Source of the DNA: Clostridiales bacterium UBA1701 | Lineage (GTDB): Bacteria; Bacillota; Clostridia; Oscillospirales; Oscillospiraceae | Direction of reading: 5' to 3' | NCBI GenBank assembly: GCA_002320035.1 | Contig: DCJL01000017.1 | Location: 1 to 37,365 of the forward strand | DNA length: 37,365 nucleotides | In this document: piece by piece, positions 25,901 to 32,114 of the stretch | Layout: each line of letters starts with the position of its first letter | How positions within the stretch are numbered: position 1 is the stretch's first letter | Notes under the pieces: model-generated | Database searches by the model: none | Told to the model about the DNA's origin: nothing | The model's input: only the letters and a program-made list of their open reading frames with translations | Translations under genes and position numbers: made by a program

Positions 25901-26329
25901 ATGCCCCGAAATCCGGAGGACGGGCAGGCCAGGCAGAAGCAGGACGAGGAGCTGCGCCGCAGCGGCCTTGTACTGGACGACGGGGCGCTGATCGAAGCCT
26001 GGGAGCGGGGAGAGGACAAACGCTACATCCCCATAAAGTTCAAGGCCGGAAAGCCCCAGGGGGATTCCCTTGCTTCCATGGAGCGGCTGGGCCTGCTTGC
26101 CGGGCATATCCGGGGCTGTCTTGAAAAAATGGCGGCAGAGCTCCATCGGGGCAGCATCACCGCCGACCCCTATTACCGCAGCCAGCAGGAAAACGCCTGC
26201 CTCAACTGTGATTATTACGACGCCTGCTATTTCTCGGACGGGGAAAACGGCGAGAGCTGCCGCTATTTGCCCAAGCTAAGCGACAGCAAGGCCTGGAGCA
26301 TGATGGAAGGAGAGGCGGAAAATGAGTGA
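23000..26329 (+). CDS. addB: ATP-dependent helicase/deoxyribonuclease subunit B, AddB
   Basis: AddB pairs with AddA to resect double-strand breaks and load recombination. The 1109-residue product begins with a helicase-like domain with Walker A GRAGTGKT (about residues 7-14). The C-terminal third is the PD-(D/E)XK nuclease: LTGIADRVDGWVHEG, then RVVDYKTGKKKFSL. The iron-sulphur staple is complete: C753 (SACKFAYF) plus C1067, C1070 and C1076 (ACLNCDYYDAC), spaced as in the 4Fe-4S AddB proteins. Much of the middle is poorly conserved, as usual. The frame is open from 22706 through other sequence; the ATG at 23000 has AGGAGG at 22988-22993, 6 nt upstream. It overlaps addA by 8 nt. Confidence 0.95.
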   Translation: MLRLIIGRAGTGKTAAVIKEIARSVALGQGGRILIVPEQYSHEAERELCAACGDRLSLYGEVLSFTGLARRVEATVGGGAARYLDKGGRLLCMALALNNVSARLRVYPSARAAAEQQSLLLGALDELKAACVTPEQLEQAAESCPGALGDKLRDLALIAGAYDAAAANGRADPADRLSLLAGRIAQSGIGPENHIYVDGFTDFTRQEQQVLEALLKTGAELTLCMTLDSLSGGSEIYELSRRSCRKLLAFCRELGQEAETELLEAKGEKAEALAFFADNMFSYADAGFAGEAPILLRRAESMTAECEFAAARALALVRDEGCRWRDIAVAVRGFEDYRGTLESVFRYYGVPLFTARRSELLSKPLPALIAGAYEIVDGGWDVDELISFMYTGLAGLDRDECDELSGYIYRWQLRAGAWERREDWRQHPEGYGGVYDEAAEERLARINALRRRLAEPLLNFQRRGKLAATAAEQASALAMFFEELKLPAALERRALSLEAAGREELAGEYRQLWDITVSALEQSASILGDMEMSMGTFGKLFTLMLSKYDVGIIPVSLDRVSAGDFDRMRRRSIKHLIVLGCSDDRLPPAEEAPGVFTQEERRLLLEAGVDLGGGESELWREFSLIYNCLTLPSRSLCMTYSLSGAEGELLRPAFVFSRAAALFGIEERPADLNMARLSAPAPALSLAAHSLRGGGAAPAAAAEYFRQAEPERFEKLAAAARMSRGRLSPAAAESLYGRRIKLSASKIDKFSACKFAYFCQYGLKAKTFTPAEFTPPEMGSFMHFILEKTAREVKERGGFRAVSDGELEEITDKQVQAYVSGELNDFREKSPRFVYLFKRLCADARQIVRDMAGELRRSDFEPLDFELDFSKAAELSPAEPGRGEEDFGLTGIADRVDGWVHEGKLYLRVVDYKTGKKKFSLSDVWYGMGLQMLLYLFTLQARGAERYGMEIVPAGVMYVPARNALLQMPRNPEDGQARQKQDEELRRSGLVLDDGALIEAWERGEDKRYIPIKFKAGKPQGDSLASMERLGLLAGHIRGCLEKMAAELHRGSITADPYYRSQQENACLNCDYYDACYFSDGENGESCRYLPKLSDSKAWSMMEGEAENE

Positions 26330-29300
26330 CTTCAAGCCCACGGCGGCCCAGGCCGCCGCAATCAATACGAGAGGCAGCGCGGTGCTGGTTTCCGCGGGCG
26401 CGGGCAGCGGCAAGACAAGGGTGCTGACGGAGCGGCTCATGGGCTATCTTCAGGATGGGGAGAACCCGGCGGAGCTGGACAGTTTCCTTATCATCACGTT
26501 CACCCGGGCCGCCGCCGGCGAGCTTCGGGGCAGGATCAGCCAGGAGCTGGCGGCCGCCCTGGCAAAGGACCCGGGCAGCCGCCGCCTGCGGCGGCAGAGC
26601 GCCCTGTGCAGCCGGGCCCAGATCGGCACCATCCACGGCTTCTGCGCGGCGCTGCTCAGGGAAAACAGCCATCTGGCGGGGCTCTCGCCGGATTTCAAGA
26701 TCGCCGATGAGCAGCGGGCCGGGGCCATGAAGGCCGCCGCTTTGCAGAAAGCGCTGGAACGGCGTTACGAAACCCCCGGGAACTATCCGGCCTTTACGCT
26801 TCTGGCCGACACCGTGGGCGCCGGCCGGGATGACGGCCGTCTCGGCGCGCTGGTGCTTTCCCTGCATGAGAAAATGCAGTGCCACGCCCGGCCGGAGCTT
26901 TGGGCAAAGGAACAGACAGCGCTGCTGCAAAGCCCGAAAAACGACGCCGGGGAGACGCCCTGGGGCCGGGAAATCCTCCTGCGGGCCGGGGAGAGTGTGG
27001 ACTACTGGTGCGGGGAGTTCGACAGGCTGATGGAGGCCATGACTGCCCATGAGAAGATAAGCCGGGCCTATATGCAGAGCTTTTCCCAGACCGGGGACGC
27101 CCTGCGGGAGCTGCGCCGCCGCCTGAGGCTGGGCTGGGATGAGGCCCGGGCGTGCTTGCCTGTGCCCTTCCCCAACCTGGGCAGACTGGTAAACTCTCCG
27201 GACCCGGTCCTCTCCGAACGGCTTAAGGACAGACGGAAAGCCTGCAAAAGCGCTATGGAGGAGCTGGAAAAGGCCCTCTATGCCGATTCTGCTTCCCTTC
27301 TGGCGGAGATGGCCTCTACGGGCCCGGCTATGAGCGCCCTGCTCTCCCTGACGCTGGATTTTGACCGGGAGTACGCCCGGGCAAAGAGCCGGGCGGGCCT
27401 TGTGGACTATTCCGATCTGGAGCATATGACTGCCCGTCTGCTGAGCGATGAAAACGGACGGCCCACAGCGCTTGCCGAAAGGGTATCCCGGCGCTATACG
27501 GAGATCATGGTAGACGAGTATCAGGACGTGAGCCGGGTGCAGGACGCCATCTTCCGGGCGCTCTCCCGGGGCGGGAAAAACCTGTTTATGGTGGGCGACG
27601 TGAAGCAGTCCATTTACCGCTTCCGACTGGCGGACCCGGGCATATTCACCGAGAAATACCTGAGCTACGCCGACGCGGACAAAGCCGCGCCCGGAGAGCC
27701 GCGGCGGATCATGCTCCAGGAAAACTTCCGTTCCCGGCGGGAGGTGCTGGACTGTGCCAACAGCGTTTTCTCCCTGTGCATGTCACGGAGCCTGGGTGAT
27801 ATCGATTATGACGAAAACGCTGCGCTGAAATGCGGCGCCGACAGCGGGGAAAAAGGCCCTTTGCCCCAGCTCCTGCTGCTTAGCCTTCCCAAAGCGGGAG
27901 ACGATGAGGAGAACCCGGACAAAACCGCCCTTGAGGCGCAGATGGTGGCGGCGAAGATAAAAGCGCTTGTGGAGGGCGGCGCGGAGCTGGGCGCGGGCGA
28001 TGGACGCAGGCCGATGGGCTACGGCGATGTGGCCATCCTTCTGCGCTCGGCCAACACCGTGGGAGGGATATACCGGCGGGAGCTTGCCAGACTTGGCATC
28101 CCCGTGACCGCGGGGCAGAGCGGCGGCTTTTTCAGCTCTGTTGAGGTGTCGGCCATCATGTCGATGCTGGCGGTGATCGACAATCCCCATCAGGACATCC
28201 CCCTTATCGCCGTGCTGCGCTCGCCGGCATTCGGCTTCAGCGCCGATGAGCTCTCTGCTGTCCGCGCCGCCGACCGGGAGGCGGACTTCTATACCGCTCT
28301 CCGGAAAGCCGGCGGGAATGGGGGGCGCTGCCGGGCCTTTCTGGAAAAGCTGGAGCGGCTGCGGAGCGAGGCGCCGGATATGCCGGCCCCGGAGCTGGTG
28401 TGGCGCATAAGCGAGGAGCTGGACCTGCTGGCCATCTGCAGCGCCATGAGCGACGGGGAGCGGCGCCGGGCCAGAATCATGGAGCTGGCTGAGCTGTCCG
28501 AGCGCTTTGAGAGCAGCGGTTACAGGGGACTGCACCGCTTTGTGCTCTGGCTACGGAGCCTTGCGGAAAAGGGCAGAGAGCCCGCGCTGGGCGCGGAGAG
28601 TGCCAGCGCGGTGCAGATCATGTCTGTGCACAGATCCAAGGGGCTGGAGTTCCCCGTGGTCTTTCTCTGCGACACGGCCCGCCGCTTTAACAAGCAGGAC
28701 AGCCGGGACACTGTGCTTGTCCACCCTGAGCTGGGGCTGGGGCCAAAGGTCACGGATCTGGAGCGCCGGGTGGAATATCCAAGCCTGGCCAGAAACGCCA
28801 TAAAGCTTCGGCTGGAGCGGGAGCTGCTCTCGGAGGAGATGCGTCTTTTGTACGTGGCCCTCACAAGGCCAAAAGAACGGCTGTATGTGACCGCCGCCGT
28901 AAAGGACCCGGAGCAAATGATATCAAAGGCTGCCGCCTCCGTGAGCGTGCCCATGGCGCCGGAGCTGCTGGCCCAGGCCGCCGCTCCGGTAAACTGGCTC
29001 CTATACGCGGGCCTTGCCGACGGCTGGCGGCACATGGAGCTGAAAACCGCCGAGTGCGTCGAAGAGGCCGCCGAAAGCCCCGAAGCCGCGCCGCAAAGGG
29101 ATGCCGGCGGGGAACTGCTCCCGGAGCTTCGGCGCAGGCTGCGCTTTGTCTATCCTTTCCGGGAGGCGGAGGCCCTGCCCTCCAAGGTCACGGCAACGGA
29201 GCTGAAAGGCCGGGCCGAGGAGGATGAGGACGCGCAGCCCCTGGCGCCCGCCCGGCCCCGGCCTTTCAGAATGCCGGACTTTACCCGGGCCGGTCGACCC

Positions 29301-29846
29301 GTCACCGGGGCTGAACGGGGCACAGCCACGCATCTGGTCTTGCAGTATATGGATTTCGGCAGTTCCAACAGCCTCGAAAGTGTGAAGCGGGAGATTGAAC
29401 GGCTGCGGGAAGCCCGGTTTATCTCCGACAGAGAAGCGCAGGCGGTGGACGCGGAGGCCATCGTAAAGCTTTTCGGCTCCCCGACCGGCCGGCGGATGCT
29501 GGCGGCCGGAGATACGCTCAGGCGGGAGTTCAAATTTTCCCTGCTCTGTCCGGCGGAGGAAATTTTCGGCGCTGCGGCGGGGGAGAAACTGCTGCTCCAG
29601 GGTGTGGTGGACTGCTTTCTGGAGGAGGAGGGGGAGCTTGTTATCATAGATTATAAAACAGACTATGTGCCCTCCCAAGGCGCCCTCAGGGAGAAAGCCG
29701 CCCTATATTCCGGCCAGCTCAGGGCCTATGCCCGGGCGCTGGAGAGAATCTGCGGCAAAACGGTGAAAGACTGCGTTTTGTATTTCCTCTCCGCCGGGGC
29801 GGCGGTGTCCCTGCCCATGGGAGAAAATATTAAAAATAAGGCATAA
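26322..29846 (+). CDS. addA: ATP-dependent helicase/nuclease subunit A, AddA
   Basis: AddA is the UvrD-like 3'-5' helicase and nuclease subunit. The 1174-residue product has Walker A SAGAGSGKT (about 24-32), FTRAAAGEL (motif Ia), VDEYQDVSRVQ (motif II), VGDVKQSIYRFRLADP (motif III), QIMSVHRSKGLEFPVVFL (motif V) and LLYVALTRPKERL (motif VI). The C-terminal RecB-type nuclease has LLLQGVVDCFLEEEG followed by VIIDYKTDYV, so both subunits keep their nuclease residues. The start ATG at 26322 overlaps the end of addB by 8 nt, and GGAGAGG precedes it, which implies coupled translation. Length is slightly below Bacillus AddA (about 1230). Confidence 0.96.
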   Translation: MSDFKPTAAQAAAINTRGSAVLVSAGAGSGKTRVLTERLMGYLQDGENPAELDSFLIITFTRAAAGELRGRISQELAAALAKDPGSRRLRRQSALCSRAQIGTIHGFCAALLRENSHLAGLSPDFKIADEQRAGAMKAAALQKALERRYETPGNYPAFTLLADTVGAGRDDGRLGALVLSLHEKMQCHARPELWAKEQTALLQSPKNDAGETPWGREILLRAGESVDYWCGEFDRLMEAMTAHEKISRAYMQSFSQTGDALRELRRRLRLGWDEARACLPVPFPNLGRLVNSPDPVLSERLKDRRKACKSAMEELEKALYADSASLLAEMASTGPAMSALLSLTLDFDREYARAKSRAGLVDYSDLEHMTARLLSDENGRPTALAERVSRRYTEIMVDEYQDVSRVQDAIFRALSRGGKNLFMVGDVKQSIYRFRLADPGIFTEKYLSYADADKAAPGEPRRIMLQENFRSRREVLDCANSVFSLCMSRSLGDIDYDENAALKCGADSGEKGPLPQLLLLSLPKAGDDEENPDKTALEAQMVAAKIKALVEGGAELGAGDGRRPMGYGDVAILLRSANTVGGIYRRELARLGIPVTAGQSGGFFSSVEVSAIMSMLAVIDNPHQDIPLIAVLRSPAFGFSADELSAVRAADREADFYTALRKAGGNGGRCRAFLEKLERLRSEAPDMPAPELVWRISEELDLLAICSAMSDGERRRARIMELAELSERFESSGYRGLHRFVLWLRSLAEKGREPALGAESASAVQIMSVHRSKGLEFPVVFLCDTARRFNKQDSRDTVLVHPELGLGPKVTDLERRVEYPSLARNAIKLRLERELLSEEMRLLYVALTRPKERLYVTAAVKDPEQMISKAAASVSVPMAPELLAQAAAPVNWLLYAGLADGWRHMELKTAECVEEAAESPEAAPQRDAGGELLPELRRRLRFVYPFREAEALPSKVTATELKGRAEEDEDAQPLAPARPRPFRMPDFTRAGRPVTGAERGTATHLVLQYMDFGSSNSLESVKREIERLREARFISDREAQAVDAEAIVKLFGSPTGRRMLAAGDTLRREFKFSLLCPAEEIFGAAAGEKLLLQGVVDCFLEEEGELVIIDYKTDYVPSQGALREKAALYSGQLRAYARALERICGKTVKDCVLYFLSAGAAVSLPMGENIKNKA

Positions 29847-29852
29847 AAATGC

Positions 29853-29881
29853 TTGCAATAAGCCAGGGCCTGTGATAGAAT
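29853..29881 (+). promoter_or_regulatory. Sigma-A promoter for rpmE
   Basis: TTGCAA (29853-29858) and TAGAAT (29876-29881) are separated by exactly 17 nt. The leader runs about 63 nt to the ATG at 29951. It includes a small hairpin (TGCCC / GGGCA, about 29904-29918) and AAGGAG 9 nt or so before the start. Leaders of L31 genes in other Bacillota bind L31 for autoregulation; this one is too short for me to assign. Confidence 0.7.
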
Positions 29882-29950
29882 TCACTTTGCGTCTTGTAAC
29901 TATGCCCCTTTGGGCACAATCAAGGCAGCATACGACAAGGAGATACCGCC

Positions 29951-30151
29951 ATGAAGGAAGGAATCCATCCCAATTACAAGCAGACTACCATCCGATGCGC
30001 CTGCGGCGAAGTCATTGAGACCGGCTCCACCAAGCAGAACATCACCGTTGAGATCTGCTCCAAGTGCCACCCCTTCTACACCGGCAAGCAGAAGCTGGTT
30101 GACACCAGCGGCCGTGTTGACAAGTTCAACAGGAAGTACGGCATAAAGTAA
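29951..30151 (+). CDS. rpmE: 50S ribosomal protein L31 (zinc-binding, type A)
   Basis: This 66-residue L31 stabilises the bridge between ribosomal subunits. It begins MKEGIHPNYKQTTIRCACGE and keeps the four Cys zinc ligands: C16, C18, C36 and C39 (CAC and CSKC). It is therefore the zinc-containing C+ form and not the zinc-independent paralogue (YtiA type) made in zinc shortage. The ending GRVDKFNRKYGIK is typical. It is a monocistronic gene with its own promoter and terminator. Confidence 0.97.
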   Translation: MKEGIHPNYKQTTIRCACGEVIETGSTKQNITVEICSKCHPFYTGKQKLVDTSGRVDKFNRKYGIK

Positions 30152-30175
30152 TCGGACTGAATAAATCGGCCTGAT

Positions 30176-30222
30176 AAAAACAGGATCCCCTTGACGAACA
30201 TCGTCAAGGGGGTCCTGTTTTT
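30176..30222. terminator. Bidirectional terminator between rpmE and the DUF1846 gene
   Basis: The stem spans AAAAACAGGATCCCCTTGA and so on (30176-30197) against 30201-30222, with a 3-nt loop and a single G-T mismatch. A residues on the left flank and T residues on the right allow use from both sides. It ends 7 nt before the stop of the convergent gene. Confidence 0.9.
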
Positions 30223-30228
30223 ATCCGT

Positions 30229-31713
30229 TTATTTATGAAAAAGCTTTTTTGCCTGGTATTTCGGCTCGAAAGAGATGTTCACGCCCAGCTTTTTGAAAAG
30301 CTCGTCATCCACATGGGAGAGGATGACCGTGGAATGTGCCTCGCAGCCGCGCAGGCGGTGGAGCTGGTCTATGGCGTAGCCCGCGATGGGATTGGTGACG
30401 GCGCAGATGGACAGGGCGATCAGCAGCTCGTCCGTGTGCAGGCGGGGATTGTGGTTGCCCAAATGCTCCACCTTCAGGTGCTGGATGGGCTGGATGATGT
30501 TGGGCGTGATGAGCAGCAGCTTTTTATCGATTCCGGCCAGCGCCTTCAGCGCGTTCATAAGGCAGGCAGAGGAGGCGCCCAGCAGGGAACTGGTTTTGCC
30601 GGTGACGATGCGCCCGTCCGGCAGCTCTATGGCCACGGCGGGGGCGCCGGTCTCCTCCGCCCGCCGGAGGGCGGCGGCCACCACGGGCCGGTCTCCGGGG
30701 CCGATCTCCATGGAGTTCATAATGAGCTCGATCTTTCTCAGCTCGCTGGGGTCAGAAAGACCCTGCCGCAGAGCGCAGGCGGCGGCATAGTAGCGGCGGA
30801 GGATCTCCTGCTTTGATGCTTCCCGGCAGGCCTCATCGTCGAAAATACAGTAGCCCGCCATGTTCACGCCCATGTCTGTCGGGCTCTTGTAGGGGCTTTC
30901 GCCATAGATGCGCTTGAACATGGCCTCCAGCACAGGGAATATCTCCACATCCCGGTTGTAGTTGACGGTGGTTTCGCCGTAAGCCTCCAGATGGAAGGGG
31001 TCTATCATGTTCACATCGTCCAGATCCGCCGTTGCCGCCTCATAGGCCAGGTTCACCGGGTGCTTGAGAGGCAGGTTCCAGATGGGGAAAGTCTCAAACT
31101 TGGCGTAGCCCGCGCTGATCCCCCGCCGGTGCTCATGGTAGAGCTGGCTCAGACAGGTGGCCATTTTGCCGCTTCCGGGGCCGGGGGCGGTGATTACAAC
31201 AAGGCTTCGCTCCGTTTCAATATATTCGTTTTTGCCGAAGCCATCCTCAGAGACGATAAGAGGAATATCGGAAGGATAGTCGGGGATGATATAGTGCTTA
31301 TAAACCCGGATGCCCAGCAGCTCAAGGCGCTTTTTGAACTGGTCCGCCACGGGCTGGCCCCGGTAATGGGTAATCACCACGCTGCCGATATAGAGACCGA
31401 TGCCCCGGAATGCGTCAATAAGGCGGAGGGTATCCTCGTCATAGGTAATGCCCAGATCGCTGCGGCGCTTGCTGCGCTCAATATCGTCCGCCGAGATGGC
31501 GATGAGGATCTCTGCCTCATCCTTCATCTCCAGAAGCATTTTTACCTTACTGTCCGGCGCGAAGCCCGGCAGGACCCGGGCGGCGTGAAAATCGTCAAAG
31601 AGTTTGCCGCCAAATTCCAAATACAGCTTTCCGCCGAATTTCGAGATCCGGTCACGGATGTTTTGAGACTGAAGCTTCACATACTTTTCATTGTCAAAAC
31701 CTGGCCTGTTCAT
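30229..31713 (-). CDS. DUF1846 (UPF0371) family protein
   Basis: This 494-residue protein belongs to the DUF1846/UPF0371 family, whose members are about 490-510 residues and very conserved in Clostridia. Seen are the start FDNEKYVKLQSQNIRDRI, LYLEFGGKLFDDFHAARVLPGF, a nucleotide-binding-like loop APGPGSGKMATCLSQLYHEH, YNRDVEIFPVLEAMFKRI, and VEHLGNHNPRLHTDELLIAL near the C-terminus. The family is structurally known but its reaction is not; the GPGSGK loop suggests phosphate or nucleotide binding. A single gene with its own promoter, it faces rpmE across a shared terminator. GGGGA about 8 nt before the ATG is a modest ribosome site. Confidence 0.9.
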   Translation of the reverse strand: MNRPGFDNEKYVKLQSQNIRDRISKFGGKLYLEFGGKLFDDFHAARVLPGFAPDSKVKMLLEMKDEAEILIAISADDIERSKRRSDLGITYDEDTLRLIDAFRGIGLYIGSVVITHYRGQPVADQFKKRLELLGIRVYKHYIIPDYPSDIPLIVSEDGFGKNEYIETERSLVVITAPGPGSGKMATCLSQLYHEHRRGISAGYAKFETFPIWNLPLKHPVNLAYEAATADLDDVNMIDPFHLEAYGETTVNYNRDVEIFPVLEAMFKRIYGESPYKSPTDMGVNMAGYCIFDDEACREASKQEILRRYYAAACALRQGLSDPSELRKIELIMNSMEIGPGDRPVVAAALRRAEETGAPAVAIELPDGRIVTGKTSSLLGASSACLMNALKALAGIDKKLLLITPNIIQPIQHLKVEHLGNHNPRLHTDELLIALSICAVTNPIAGYAIDQLHRLRGCEAHSTVILSHVDDELFKKLGVNISFEPKYQAKKLFHK

Positions 31714-31767
31714 AAGTTAAATCCCCAACTGCTTTTTATTTATTTTTTTACTTTTTTACAAATTGAT

Positions 31768-31796
31768 ATTCTACCACAGAAAGATGCCCAGAACAA
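31768..31796 (-). promoter_or_regulatory. Sigma-A promoter for the DUF1846 gene
   Basis: On the minus strand TTGTTC (31796-31791) and TAGAAT (31773-31768) are separated by exactly 17 nt. Transcription would start near 31761 and leave a leader of about 47 nt that is A-rich. Confidence 0.7.
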
Positions 31797-32070
31797 GCGA
31801 TAAAGAATGGCCGGAAAGGTTTTTTTGCGATCGGGCAATAATGGGCTGCCCCGAATGAAAAAGCATGTATTTCCAAGGCACGAAGGCTTCCGCCTGCACG
31901 CTGAGATAAGCTTTCTTTCAGGGCCTGTCCAAGAAAACCGGAAACTGCGCGGCGCAGATCCCATACCACAGTGAAAAGCAAAAATAAAGCCCGCTGAAAT
32001 GAAAGCCGGCAGAAAGCGGGCGCGGACGCTCTTTTTTGCCCTCTGTGTACTTTTTTTCTTCATAATCTTG
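31797..32070. other. Non-coding region between DUF1846 promoter and secA promoter
   Basis: About 270 bases lie between the two divergent promoters. A minus-strand frame (31740-32063) is open but crosses the DUF1846 promoter and has no family resemblance, so I do not call it. GCCCGCT (31989-31995) and AGCGGGC (32015-32021) form a 7-bp inverted repeat followed about 10 nt later by TTTTTT (32052-32057 region also T-rich). The rest holds nothing I recognise. Confidence 0.35.
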
Positions 32071-32079
32071 TGCTATAAT
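32071..32079 (+). promoter_or_regulatory. Extended -10 promoter for secA
   Basis: TGCTATAAT (32071-32079) is a consensus extended -10. The -35 position is a T-rich run with no good hexamer. Transcription would start near 32086, so the ATG at 32085 is not usable and the ATG at 32115 is the start, with a leader of about 29 nt. Confidence 0.75.
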
Positions 32080-32114
32080 CAGCAATGTATATTTATGTGA
32101 AAGGCAAAAGAAGA

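Noticed and set aside
31740..32063. 107-codon minus-strand frame upstream of the DUF1846 gene
   Set aside because: It overlaps the DUF1846 promoter, lacks a ribosome site and resembles no family.
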